Below, piece after piece: positions 15,339 to 23,487 of a DNA stretch of 32,087 nucleotides (positions are counted from its first letter, which is position 1; the number at the start of each line of letters is the position of its first letter). The notes beneath the pieces were generated by a model, which was given only the letters and a program-made list of their open reading frames with translations, had not been told where the DNA came from and searched no databases. Both the position numbers and the translations under genes were made by a program. Source of the DNA: an uncultured Eubacteriales bacterium (lineage in GTDB: Bacteria > Bacillota > Clostridia > Oscillospirales > CAG-382); the NCBI GenBank assembly GCA_900548115.1, contig URJL01000023.1, positions 1 through 32,087 on the forward strand, given 5' to 3'.

Positions 15339-15368
15339 ATTATAGCATGGTTTTCGGTCTTTTGTCAA
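15339..15368 (-). promoter_or_regulatory. Promoter of rplU-prp-rpmA
   Basis: On the minus strand TTGACA (15368-15363) and TATAAT (15344-15339) match the consensus perfectly with an 18-base spacer. Confidence 0.88.
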
Positions 15369-15402
15369 GGGTTTTGCGCAAAAAAATGCGGAAAATCCGA
15401 TT

Positions 15403-15416
15403 GCAAAACGTTTTGC
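15403..15416. promoter_or_regulatory. Perfect 14-bp palindrome with central CG (LacI-family-type operator candidate)
   Basis: GCAAAACGTTTTGC reads the same on both strands. Its central CG and flanking pattern resemble operators of the LacI/PurR family. It lies between the -35 element of rplU (minus) and the -35 element of the BspA-like gene (plus), 34 and 53 bases from them. The regulator is not in the window. Confidence 0.4.
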
Positions 15417-15469
15417 CGAATATTATGCGCCGAAAAGAAATAAAAATGAATGGTCTTTTGGAAAAAGGG

Positions 15470-15498
15470 TTTACTTGTATTAAAATGCATGTTATAAT
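15470..15498 (+). promoter_or_regulatory. Promoter of the BspA-like gene
   Basis: TTTACT (15470-15475) and TATAAT (15493-15498) are spaced by 17 bases. The -10 element is perfect and the -35 element has two mismatches. The start codon is 75 bases downstream. Confidence 0.65.
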
Positions 15499-15572
15499 AA
15501 GATAACATGGCAAAGCTGTTTTGTAATTTTCGGGCATTTTCCCACAACCGATATGTGAAAGGATGATACGAA

Positions 15573-17315
15573 ATGAAGAAACGATTTTGGGCTTTTATGG
15601 TTTTATCGACGGTTTTGTGTACGGTATTCCCGACGTCTGCCGAGAATGCGAACACGATCGACGGTTCATGCGGCAAAAACCTTACGTGGGTATATGATTA
15701 CTCGACAAAAACGCTTACGATCAGCGGCGAGGGCGATATGCCGAATTATTCGTACAGCAAAGCGGGCGGACTTGCGCCGTGGGTCAATTCCACAAGCATA
15801 AGCAATGGTCTTGAAACGGTCGTGATTTCCGACGGAGTGACGGGCATCGGCGAATATGCTTTCTACTATTGCGACAGCCTGAAAAACGCAGTCATTCCGA
15901 ACAGCGTGAAAACCATCAATGAAGGTGCGTTTTACCATTGCGACGCCTTGACGGACATCGTGATTCCGGGCAGCGTAACAAGCGTCGGAGAGGATGCGTT
16001 TTCCTTTTGCAACGGTATAACGAGTATAACGATTCCGGGCAGCGTGACAAGCATCGGCGACGGGGCATTCTCTTATTGCGATAGTCTGACGAGCGCCGTG
16101 ATTCAAGACGGCGTAAAGAATATCGGTATGCAGGCATTTTACCGTTGCGGCAGCTTGTCGGACATAACGCTTCATGACAACGTGGAAAGCATCGGCGAAA
16201 ATGCATTTAAATTAAGCGGCTATTATCAGGACGAGTCAAACTGGAAAAACGGTGTGCTGTATATCGGCCGTCACCTTATAAAAGCGGGCGACGGCGATCT
16301 GGATCAGTCCGTGTCGGGGGCGTATTGTGTAATTCCGGGCACAAGGAATATCGCCGACGGTGCGTTTTTCTATTGTGACAGCTTAACAAGCATAGAGCTT
16401 CCCGACAGCGTTGTTTGTATCGGCAATCATGCGTTTGACAACTGCAACGGCTTATCGAGAATCGATATTCCGAAAAGCGTGACAACAATCGGGAGCGAAG
16501 CGTTTTATGTCTGCTTTGATCTGGCAAGCATAAACGTCGATCCCGACAATACCGCGTACTGTTCCGAAGGCGGCGTCTTATATAATAGGGAAAAAACGGA
16601 GATCATCCGTTTTCCCAAAGAAAAAGCGGAAATTTCGTTTGCGATTCCGAACGGTGTAACGAAAATTGCCGACGGAGCGTTTGAATTCTGTGAAAATTTA
16701 ACGGGCGTATCGATTCCGAACGGCGTTGAAATCCTCGGCAGCGACGCGTTTTTGGATTGTTCGGGCTTGACCGGCATAACGATCCCCGAAAGCGTGACAA
16801 GCATCGGAAGCAGTGCATTCTCGGGGTGCTCGAATTTGACGGATATAGCGATTCCGGACGGTGTGCGGTGCCTTGCCGAGAAAACCTTTTTCGAATGCAA
16901 AAAGCTGAAAAGCATAACGATCCCGAACAGCGTCACGGCAATCGGAAGTCAAGCGTTTGATAATTGCAGCAGGTTAACGGACGTTTATTACGTCGGAAAC
17001 CCAAATGACGGAAATGATATTTTGACCTCGTACCCTCTGGTGTATAAAACGATCTATTACCTCAGCGGAATCAGCGCAAAACGCACCGATGACGGCGTCG
17101 CGGTCGAGCTGTTGAACATAGATGTCGGCAAGACGGTCATCCTCGCTCTTTATGACGGCGATAAATTGGTCGAGGTGCAGCGATCGAGCGAGTACGGCGA
17201 AAACGACGGTAAAATTATTTTTACGCCGACAAAATCCTATACGCACGCAAAGGTCATGGTTTGGGAAAGCCTGAACACCCTTTCGCCCGTGTGCGGCGGC
17301 AAAATCGTAAAATAA
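15573..17315 (+). CDS. Secreted BspA-like leucine-rich-repeat (LRR_5) protein
   Basis: The 580-residue protein has a signal peptide (residues 1-24, ending TSAEN) and a short N-terminal segment with LTWVYDYSTKTLTISGEG, a common opening in this family. About fourteen repeats of roughly 23 residues follow, with the consensus I-G-x-x-A-F-x-x-C-x-x-L-T-x-I-x-I-P-x-S-V-T-x. Two longer interruptions occur (about residues 215-260 and 325-365). The last 80 residues form a separate beta domain ending VMVWESLNTLSPVCGG, as seen at the end of many clostridial exoproteins. BspA-like proteins are surface or secreted adhesion and binding proteins. No sortase motif or other anchor is visible, so it may be released. 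ATG 15573 follows AAAGGATG. Confidence 0.9.
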   Translation: MKKRFWAFMVLSTVLCTVFPTSAENANTIDGSCGKNLTWVYDYSTKTLTISGEGDMPNYSYSKAGGLAPWVNSTSISNGLETVVISDGVTGIGEYAFYYCDSLKNAVIPNSVKTINEGAFYHCDALTDIVIPGSVTSVGEDAFSFCNGITSITIPGSVTSIGDGAFSYCDSLTSAVIQDGVKNIGMQAFYRCGSLSDITLHDNVESIGENAFKLSGYYQDESNWKNGVLYIGRHLIKAGDGDLDQSVSGAYCVIPGTRNIADGAFFYCDSLTSIELPDSVVCIGNHAFDNCNGLSRIDIPKSVTTIGSEAFYVCFDLASINVDPDNTAYCSEGGVLYNREKTEIIRFPKEKAEISFAIPNGVTKIADGAFEFCENLTGVSIPNGVEILGSDAFLDCSGLTGITIPESVTSIGSSAFSGCSNLTDIAIPDGVRCLAEKTFFECKKLKSITIPNSVTAIGSQAFDNCSRLTDVYYVGNPNDGNDILTSYPLVYKTIYYLSGISAKRTDDGVAVELLNIDVGKTVILALYDGDKLVEVQRSSEYGENDGKIIFTPTKSYTHAKVMVWESLNTLSPVCGGKIVK

Positions 17316-17356
17316 TAATAGATAAATAAGATAAATACAAGCGGAAAAAGTCGGAA

Positions 17357-17389
17357 AAGCCGGGCGAAAAATTCAGCGTTCGCCCGCTT
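17357..17389 (+). terminator. Hairpin after the BspA-like gene
   Basis: AAGCCGGGCGAA (17357-17368) and TTCGCCCGCTT (17379-17389) pair over about 11 bp with one bulged C and a 10-base loop. Only a weak T-rich tail follows (GCAATTTC). It is likely a terminator, or at least a 3' end stabiliser. Confidence 0.5.
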
Positions 17390-17464
17390 GCAATTTCAAA
17401 AATCGCCTTTGTTTTCTTGTGTCATACCAAAAAAGACAAAAGGCAAAATACGGAGGAAAAAATT

Positions 17465-18469
17465 ATGCTCGATCTTCACTATCTTACCGAATCTTATGAC
17501 GAAAAGATCCGTCGGATCAAAGAAATCGCCGCACCGCTCAATTTTATATTTTTCACCGATGCGCACAATCGTCTCAGTCAATTTGCCGCGGGAACAAGCG
17601 GAACACCGTATGAGCTTCCCGTAAATGCCGTTTTGTCCATGCAGTACATTTTGGAACGCTGTCCCGAAATTTCGTTTTTGGTTTGCGGCGGAGACAGCGG
17701 AAACGATTATAACCCCGATCCCGATAAAATGCGCGAGGCGTTTCACGAAATCATGGATGCGCTTTATTCGCTTCCGATCCCCGTACACTGCTGTATCGGA
17801 AATCACGACGACGGAATCGGAAACGCGATCGATAACGGGTGGGATACGGTGAAAGCCGCGATCCTGCCCGACGAAATGCATGCGCTTTGCATGAAGTATA
17901 ATCCCACCGAGAAAAATTATTATTATATCGATATGCAGGTCGAGGGATATGCGAACGGTTGGCGTATGGTTTTCCTAAACACGAGCGATAAGCCGTATTA
18001 TCTCGATAACGGACGCTATACGCACGGATGGTGTAACGAGGTCTCGCATGAACAGTCGGAATGGTTTGAAAGAGAGGCATTAAACACCGATCGGAACATC
18101 ATTGTTTTCAGCCATGCGCCGCTGACCAACAAAGGGGTGTTCGGCTCTGAGGGAATGCCGTGGGGCATAAAGCCTTACGACGATTTGCGCGGCGGACCGC
18201 GCTTGTTTCATGCGGCAAAAAGCTGCCGGAACGTAAAGCTTTCGGTTGCGGGACATGTCCATTACGACAATATGCTTTATTACGACGGCCTTTGCTCGGT
18301 GACATCACTCAGCGCGTTCGGTCATCGATGGGCGGAAAGTGTGCCGGATCGTGTTCCGGGAACCTATACCGAGACGGCTTTTGATGTTTTTTCCATTAAA
18401 GAAAACGTGCTGTATATCACGCGCTTCGGAGCGGGGGAGGATCGGCGGGCGACCCTTTTACGGCTTTGA
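17465..18469 (+). CDS. Calcineurin-like metallophosphoesterase
   Basis: The start ATG 17465 follows CGGAGG; an in-frame ATG at 17417 lacks a ribosome binding site. The protein has 334 residues and no signal peptide. The metal-binding motifs of the family appear in order: D32 and H34 in FTDAHNR, GGDSGND, GNHDDG, SHAP and GHVHYD. This is the complete five-block set for a two-metal site, so it should be an active hydrolase of phosphoesters. The substrate is unknown; the family ranges from nucleotides to sugar phosphates and nucleic acids. It follows the BspA-like gene after a hairpin and ends at a shared bidirectional terminator. Confidence 0.9.
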   Translation: MLDLHYLTESYDEKIRRIKEIAAPLNFIFFTDAHNRLSQFAAGTSGTPYELPVNAVLSMQYILERCPEISFLVCGGDSGNDYNPDPDKMREAFHEIMDALYSLPIPVHCCIGNHDDGIGNAIDNGWDTVKAAILPDEMHALCMKYNPTEKNYYYIDMQVEGYANGWRMVFLNTSDKPYYLDNGRYTHGWCNEVSHEQSEWFEREALNTDRNIIVFSHAPLTNKGVFGSEGMPWGIKPYDDLRGGPRLFHAAKSCRNVKLSVAGHVHYDNMLYYDGLCSVTSLSAFGHRWAESVPDRVPGTYTETAFDVFSIKENVLYITRFGAGEDRRATLLRL

Positions 18470-18486
18470 AACAAACCGAAAAAAGA

Positions 18487-18516
18487 ATTCCCCGCGTTCA
18501 AGCGGGGAATATTTTT
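18487..18516. terminator. Bidirectional intrinsic terminator
   Basis: ATTCCCCGC (18487-18495) and GCGGGGAAT (18502-18510) form a perfect 9-bp stem with a 6-base loop, followed by ATTTTT. It lies between the convergent metallophosphoesterase and MgsA-like genes, and A-rich sequence before the stem serves the minus strand. Confidence 0.87.
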
Positions 18517-18517
18517 G

Positions 18518-18952
18518 TCACAGCGTGCGCAAATGGTTGCGGTTCATTTTCGAGCGGGGATTGACAAGCTCGCGCCAATCAAGACTCCCTTGATCCAGCG
18601 CCAAAATCAAGGCTTCGGCGGTGGCGATGTTGGTGGCGAAGGGAACGTTGTGAACGTCGCACAGGCGCAGAAGGTTCGCCTCGTTTTCGCTGAAGCCGCC
18701 CGCACTGCGGGTGTCGCGGAAGTATAAAAGAATATCGATCTCGTTAAAGGATATACGCGACGCGATCTGCTCCTCGCCGCCCTGCATCCCGGCAAGCAGA
18801 CGCTCGATATGGAGTCCCGTTGCCTCGGATATGTATTTGCCGGTGATGTCGGTCGCATACAGGTTGTGCTTGGATAGGATTCCGCAATAGGCAATGCAGA
18901 ACTGAGTCATAAGCTCTTTTTTTGTGTCGTGCGCTATGATGGCTATTTCCAT
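18518..18952 (-). CDS. Methylglyoxal synthase-like (MGS-domain) protein with altered active site
   Basis: The 144-residue protein aligns along its whole length with MgsA, for example AHDTKKELMTQF near the start, EATGLHIERL, and LLRLCDVHNVPFATN. Methylglyoxal synthase converts dihydroxyacetone phosphate to methylglyoxal. By comparison with E. coli numbering recalled from knowledge of the family, several key residues differ here. D71 is Glu (GGEEQ for GGDQQ), H98 is Phe, D101 is Asn, T47 is Ile (TDITG for TGTTG), and S65 is Ala. D91 is kept. The enzyme is therefore probably inactive as MgsA, or has a changed function such as binding a small phosphorylated ligand. It lies 97 bases downstream of a MinD-like gene. 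Confidence 0.85.
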   Translation of the reverse strand: MEIAIIAHDTKKELMTQFCIAYCGILSKHNLYATDITGKYISEATGLHIERLLAGMQGGEEQIASRISFNEIDILLYFRDTRSAGGFSENEANLLRLCDVHNVPFATNIATAEALILALDQGSLDWRELVNPRSKMNRNHLRTL

Positions 18953-19049
18953 AGTCGATTCATCCTTTCTTGTTATAGTTTTCGGTGCTCCGCCGAAAAA
19001 GTCAATAAGGGAGTAAAATGTGCGAAAAAGAAAAAGCTGAAAATGCGGG

Positions 19050-19880
19050 TCAGATCAGCCGTGATTTTGCCACATCCAACTTTACGCCGGAAAGCAGCGG
19101 AACCTGCGTTTCGGTACAGCGGGAGGCAATATTCCGTATGGCGCGGTTAAAGTTGTTTTTGCCGCCCTTTATCTGATAGGCAAGCAGCCCGTTTTCCTGA
19201 CCGCGTGCCATTTCCTCATCGTAGGGCAAAACACCGAGCAGCTGTACCGAGGTCTTGCCGATCACGTCATAAATCGACGGACGAATCCCGCAGACCGCGT
19301 CGCGCGCCATAAAGCTGTTGATGATGAGCCGAGTCTTGAGACTTTTGGTAAGATACGTACAATTCAGCTCGTCGCGGTTCAGCTCCTCCAGCGCCATGGC
19401 GGTCTTTTCGGCAGCGCGGATGGAGGCGGCGGTGTGCAGCGAAATTACGAGCGCATAGTTGCAATATTTCACAAGTGCCTTGTAAAGCTTATCGGGGCGG
19501 GCGGGAAGGTCAAAGATGACAAAGTCGTATTCGAGCTTTAACTTGATGACCAAATTGCGAACCTGCTCCTCGGTGAAGGAAAAAGCGTCGTTGTCGGACA
19601 GTGAAAAATACGCAGGTGCCGCGATGAACGAAAGATTCGGACAGCGCGGGTCGTGGATGGCGGCATCCTCGATCGAGCATTTTTCGGTGACGACTTCGCA
19701 GATGTTGTAAAGAGAGGTGCTCTCAAGCCCGAGCGCGATGTCGAGACAGCGCGACTCGAGGTCACAGTCGACGGCGAGAACCTTAAAGCCCATGCGCGCC
19801 AGCGACATGGCGAGATTGGCGGAAACGGTAGTCTTTCCGACGCCCCCCTTAAAGGACGTTACCATAACGGCTCTGCCCAA
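19050..19880 (-). CDS. MinD/ParA-family ATPase
   Basis: The 276-residue protein has the deviant Walker A motif FKGGVGKTT with signature lysine K11 and P-loop lysine K16, and a Walker B region FVIFDLPA. The start TTG 19880 is set by AGGAGGT seven bases upstream. It is closest to MinD-type ATPases, which place the division site in the cell. However, the MinD switch sequence DSPAG is replaced by DLPARPDK, and I see no clear amphipathic membrane-targeting helix at the C terminus. No minC or minE is adjacent. In many clostridia minD and mgsA sit close together near mre and rodA, so this pair may be a reduced or duplicated version of that locus. Confidence 0.82.
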   Translation of the reverse strand: MGRAVMVTSFKGGVGKTTVSANLAMSLARMGFKVLAVDCDLESRCLDIALGLESTSLYNICEVVTEKCSIEDAAIHDPRCPNLSFIAAPAYFSLSDNDAFSFTEEQVRNLVIKLKLEYDFVIFDLPARPDKLYKALVKYCNYALVISLHTAASIRAAEKTAMALEELNRDELNCTYLTKSLKTRLIINSFMARDAVCGIRPSIYDVIGKTSVQLLGVLPYDEEMARGQENGLLAYQIKGGKNNFNRAIRNIASRCTETQVPLLSGVKLDVAKSRLI

Positions 19881-19964
19881 TGATCGTACCTCCTTTTTGC
19901 CCGAAGAAAAAAGAAATCCCGGAAATTACCGGAAAAACCGTGTCGGACAACAAACCTTGTGTGT

Positions 19965-19993
19965 ATTATAGCAAATTTTGAAGCGTTTGTCAA
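19965..19993 (-). promoter_or_regulatory. Consensus promoter of the MinD-like gene
   Basis: On the minus strand TTGACA (19993-19988) and TATAAT (19970-19965) match the consensus fully with a 17-base spacer. The start codon is 85 bases downstream. Confidence 0.9.
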
Positions 19994-20185
19994 TGTTTGG
20001 GAAGAAGATTTTTCGAGAAAAAACTGGATAAAATATACAAAAACACAGAAAAATAGGGTAGATGTATGTGCAAAATCCCTGTTTTCAAAAAAAGGCGGTC
20101 TCCGACTTTTACCGAAATGTGCCGTCGGAAAAGGAGCGTTGCGGGAGAATTTTCAAAACGGGCGGTAAAATCGTTCGCTTTCCCC
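19994..20185. other. Intergenic stretch without recognised features
   Basis: This A-rich region lies between the divergent promoters of the MinD-like gene and the galactokinase-like gene. I see no tRNA, no convincing open frame and no strong hairpin. Confidence 0.5.
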
Positions 20186-20214
20186 TTGCAAAAAGATCCC
20201 GCTTGTGATACAAT
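20186..20214 (+). promoter_or_regulatory. Promoter of the galactokinase-like gene
   Basis: TTGCAA (20186-20191) and TACAAT (20209-20214) are spaced by 17 bases, 63 bases before the start codon. The long co-directional run of genes to 28,043 may begin here. Confidence 0.7.
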
Positions 20215-20277
20215 AATAGGGATAAAAGGTGGAATTTTGCCCTTTTCGCAGTCATTACGCAAGGAGGACCTGTAAAA

Positions 20278-21588
20278 ATGAAATTTTCCGTATTACGTTC
20301 CGAAATTCTGCGCGGCGCATACGACGCCGCTTTCCGCAAGCTTTACGGTGCCGACTGTGAGCTTGAAAAGATCCGCGCGCGCTATGCCGGTGCCGCCGAA
20401 GGCTTTGAAAAACAATACGGCGCGCTGATCGACGAAAACACCGAAGTGTCGCTTTTCTCGGTTCCCGGCCGAAGCGAGATCTCCGGAAACCATACCGACC
20501 ATAACCACGGCAAGGTGCTTGCCGCTTCCATCAGCCTCGATATCATCGCCGTTGCCTGCCGCAACGATAAGGGAGAGATCCGCGTAAAGTCCGAGGGCTT
20601 TCCCGAGGATATCGTGTCGCTCTCCAATGTCGAAACGGTTCGCAAGGAGGAGTTTTTCAAGGCGTCCGCCATCATCCGCGGCATGTGCGACGGTTTTTGC
20701 AAAAACGGGTATGCCGACGGCGGTTTTTACGCCTACACCACGTCGAACGTTCTGAAAGGCTCGGGTCTTTCCTCTTCGGCGGCATTTGAGGATATGATCG
20801 GCAACATCCTCAACCATTTCTTCAACGGCGGAAAGGTGGACAATATCGAGATTGCCAAGATCGCGCAATATGCCGAAAACGTTCATTTCGGCAAACCCTG
20901 CGGTCTTATGGATCAGATGGCATGCGCCGTCGGAGGCTTTGTTGCGATCGACTTTAACGACCCGAAAAATCCGATCGTCGAAAAACCGAATTTTGACCTT
21001 TCGTCGCACGGCTACTGCCTGTGCATCGTCAATACGGGCGGAAACCACGCCGATCTGAACGAGGATTACGCTTCCATTCCCGCCGAGATGAAGTCGGTTG
21101 CGGCGTTCTTCGGCAAGAGCGTTCTGCGCGAGATCACCAAAAAAGACGTTCTGGACAACATCGCGGCGCTCCGCGAAAAATGCGGCGACCGCGCCGTTAT
21201 GCGTGCGCTTCACTTCTTAAACGAAAATGTCCGCGTCGACGCGGCGGTAAACGCGCTGAAAAACGACGACATCGGCGGCTTTTTGAAGGCGATCCGAGCG
21301 TCGGGGCTTTCTTCGTCCTGTCTTCTTCAGAATACGTTCAGCACAAAGTGCGTGACCGAACAGGGAATCGCGCTCGCGCTTGCCGTTGCGGGCGAGGTGC
21401 TCGACAATAAGCCCGGAACCGCTTACCGCGTTCACGGCGGCGGCTTTGCCGGCACGATTCAGGCGTTTGTTCCCAACGAATATGTCAACGAGTTCAACGC
21501 CGCCATGACGCACGTCTTCGGCGAGGGAAGCGCGTATGTCTTAAAAGTTCGCCTCATCGGCGCGACCATGCTCGACGCGCTTTTATAA
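20278..21588 (+). CDS. Galactokinase-like GHMP kinase
   Basis: The 436-residue protein shows the galactokinase order of motifs. GRSEISGNHTDH (residues 64-75) carries the catalytic Arg (R65). The GHMP ATP loop is GSGLSSSAAFED (about 161-172). D212 lies in GLMDQM, the catalytic base position. A C-terminal glycine-rich motif RVHGGGFAGTIQAF completes the set. The family attaches phosphate to C1 of galactose in the Leloir pathway. One sugar-contact residue differs: the classical motif is G-E-H-T-D and here the Glu is Asn (N71), which seems to mark a clostridial subset. The protein is about 40 residues longer than the usual enzyme, mostly at the N terminus. ATG 20278 follows AAGGAGG. It could use galactose released by the GH42 enzyme. 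Confidence 0.87.
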   Translation: MKFSVLRSEILRGAYDAAFRKLYGADCELEKIRARYAGAAEGFEKQYGALIDENTEVSLFSVPGRSEISGNHTDHNHGKVLAASISLDIIAVACRNDKGEIRVKSEGFPEDIVSLSNVETVRKEEFFKASAIIRGMCDGFCKNGYADGGFYAYTTSNVLKGSGLSSSAAFEDMIGNILNHFFNGGKVDNIEIAKIAQYAENVHFGKPCGLMDQMACAVGGFVAIDFNDPKNPIVEKPNFDLSSHGYCLCIVNTGGNHADLNEDYASIPAEMKSVAAFFGKSVLREITKKDVLDNIAALREKCGDRAVMRALHFLNENVRVDAAVNALKNDDIGGFLKAIRASGLSSSCLLQNTFSTKCVTEQGIALALAVAGEVLDNKPGTAYRVHGGGFAGTIQAFVPNEYVNEFNAAMTHVFGEGSAYVLKVRLIGATMLDALL

Positions 21589-21591
21589 GTC

Positions 21592-21960
21592 ATGGCAAAA
21601 AAGACCTTCCGCGTCGAGAGCAAACGCGAACAGAATAAGAAACTTGCAATAAGGCTGCTCATCGGCCTTATTGTACTTATGAGCCTTTATTTCGGCTGTA
21701 TCAAGGCGGGCTTTGCCGTCATTCAGGATATTTATATTTACGCGGGCTTTGCTCTCATGATGCTGTATGCGCTCTTTGCCGTTCTGACGGAGAGAGAGAA
21801 AGAAAAGAGCGGGGGAGGGCACGGCGTTTTGTCCGAAAAGGCGCAGAAATACAACCGCCTTTCGAAATATGCCCTGATTCTTTTCATTCCGATGATCTTT
21901 TCGCTTCTTCTCGACTACATGCTGATTGTGCTTGGCTTTGCGTCTTTACTGGGCATTTGA
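21592..21960 (+). CDS. Small membrane protein of unknown function
   Basis: The 122-residue protein has a basic N terminus and three predicted membrane helices, at about residues 20-42, 44-64 and 90-118, with a charged Glu/Lys-rich cytoplasmic loop at 66-85. It starts three bases after the galactokinase-like stop codon and has no good ribosome binding site of its own, so it is probably translated by coupling. I do not recognise a family. Confidence 0.72.
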   Translation: MAKKTFRVESKREQNKKLAIRLLIGLIVLMSLYFGCIKAGFAVIQDIYIYAGFALMMLYALFAVLTEREKEKSGGGHGVLSEKAQKYNRLSKYALILFIPMIFSLLLDYMLIVLGFASLLGI

Positions 21961-21984
21961 ATTATTTACAGAAAGTGTTATTTC

Positions 21985-22755
21985 ATGTTTGAAGTTATTC
22001 CGCTTTTTTCCGGCTCGTCGGGCAATTCGATCCTCTTTCGCCATGACGGAAAAAGCTTTCTCATCGACGCGGGTATGTCCTGCCGAAATATGTGCGCGGC
22101 GCTTGCGCTGTTCGGCGAGACGCCCGAGACGATAAACGGCGTTTTTGTCACGCACGAACATTCCGATCATATCGCGGGGCTTGAAATGTTGTGCAAAAAA
22201 TATTCGCTCCCCGTGTACATAAATTCTTTTTCCGCCGATTTTCTGCTTCGGTCGGGAAAATTTCCGTACCTTTGCGCAAGCATTTCGATCTTTGAGCCCG
22301 ATACGTCGGAGATGCTTTTCGGCATGTCGGTCAAAAGCTTTCGCACGCCGCACGACTCCTGCGGAAGCGTCGGATATCGTTTTGACGATGAGGAGGACAG
22401 CTTTGCCTATGCGACCGATATCGGCTGTGTGACAAGGCTGATCGCCCGCAATCTTTTCGGTGCGAAAAAGGTGATCCTCGAATCGAACCACGACCTTGCT
22501 ATGCTGAAAAACGGACGCTATCCCGAAAGTCTCAAGGCGCGGATACGCTCCGATCACGGACATCTTTCCAACGAGGACTGCGCGGCGTTTCTGCCGTACC
22601 TTGCCGCAAACGGCACCGAAAAAATCTGGATCGGACACCTTTCAAAAGATAATAACACACCGCAGGTCGCTCTGTCTCTTTCACAAAAGGCGCTTTCCGA
22701 GGCGGGGTATACGAACGTTTCGCTTGCGGTCGCACCGAGGAGCGTGCTTACATGA
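21985..22755 (+). CDS. MBL-fold metallohydrolase, WalJ/YycJ type
   Basis: The 256-residue protein opens with SGSSGNSILF and contains the metallo-beta-lactamase motif HEHSDH (H57, H59, D61, H62), followed by later metal ligands in TPHDSCGSVGYR, YATDIGC and SNHDLAML. This order is typical of the WalJ/YycJ group, putative exo-nucleases acting in the cytoplasm. In low-GC Firmicutes the gene is often beside the walRK kinase genes, which are not here. The start ATG has only a weak ribosome binding site (AGAAAG). The stop overlaps the ATG of the next gene (ATGA). Confidence 0.88.
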   Translation: MFEVIPLFSGSSGNSILFRHDGKSFLIDAGMSCRNMCAALALFGETPETINGVFVTHEHSDHIAGLEMLCKKYSLPVYINSFSADFLLRSGKFPYLCASISIFEPDTSEMLFGMSVKSFRTPHDSCGSVGYRFDDEEDSFAYATDIGCVTRLIARNLFGAKKVILESNHDLAMLKNGRYPESLKARIRSDHGHLSNEDCAAFLPYLAANGTEKIWIGHLSKDNNTPQVALSLSQKALSEAGYTNVSLAVAPRSVLT

Positions 22756-23453
22756 GACTGGATAAATACATCGCCGACGCCTGTGTTCTTTCACGCAGCG
22801 ACGCGGCAAGCGCCGTGCGGCGCGGACTTGTGACGGTGGACGGGAAATGCATTCGCAAGGGCGATTTTGCCGTGAACGAAAAAAAGGCGGTCGTCACCTT
22901 TGAGGGCAAAACGCTTCGTTATCGACCGTTTCTGTACCTTCTGATGAATAAGCCCGCGGGTGTCGTTTCGGCGACCGACGACATGCGCGAAAAGACTGTT
23001 TTGTCGCTTCTTCCCGAAAACTACGGAACAAAAGGGGTTTTTCCTGTCGGAAGACTGGATAAGGATACGGTCGGGCTTTTGCTTCTTACCAACGACGGCA
23101 AAAACGCGCACCGCCTTTTGTCGCCGAAGCATCATGTTGAAAAGGTCTATTACGTCGAATGCGACGCGCCCTTTGAAGAAAGCGATATCGCGGTGTGCCG
23201 CGAGGGGATCCTGATGGACGGCGAAAAAACAAAGCCGTGCTCTCTTTTGATATCGCCCGAAGACCCGAACTGCGCGCACATGACGCTGACCGAGGGAAAA
23301 TATCACGAGATCAAGCGTCTTTGTGCGCATCTCGGGAAGAACGTGACTTTTTTGGAGCGGGTGCGCTTCGGAGCGATCTCGCTCGATACGAGTCTTTCGC
23401 GCGGAGAGTGGCGCGAACTTACCGACGAAGAGCTTGCGGCGCTTTTAGCGTGA
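22752..23453 (+). CDS. RsuA/RluB-family pseudouridine synthase
   Basis: The 233-residue protein has an N-terminal S4 RNA-binding domain (about 1-60, MRLDKYIADACVLSRSDAA) and a pseudouridine synthase domain. The motif GRLDKDTVGLLLLTNDG carries the catalytic Asp, D103. Its size is closest to RsuA (16S rRNA) and the substrate position is inferred only from length. The start overlaps the stop of the WalJ-type gene by four bases, so the pair is translationally coupled. Confidence 0.92.
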   Translation: MRLDKYIADACVLSRSDAASAVRRGLVTVDGKCIRKGDFAVNEKKAVVTFEGKTLRYRPFLYLLMNKPAGVVSATDDMREKTVLSLLPENYGTKGVFPVGRLDKDTVGLLLLTNDGKNAHRLLSPKHHVEKVYYVECDAPFEESDIAVCREGILMDGEKTKPCSLLISPEDPNCAHMTLTEGKYHEIKRLCAHLGKNVTFLERVRFGAISLDTSLSRGEWRELTDEELAALLA

Positions 23454-23487
23454 GAGCGCGAAAAAAATAAAAATGGGGTGAAAAATT

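Noticed and set aside
15573..17315. Repeated DNA in the BspA-like gene as a possible CRISPR or satellite array
   Set aside because: The period of about 69 bases follows the reading frame and encodes leucine-rich repeats. Units diverge at the DNA level and there are no unique spacers.
18953..19049. A missing minE between the MinD-like and MgsA-like genes
   Set aside because: The gap is only 97 bases and holds no frame of minE size or pattern.
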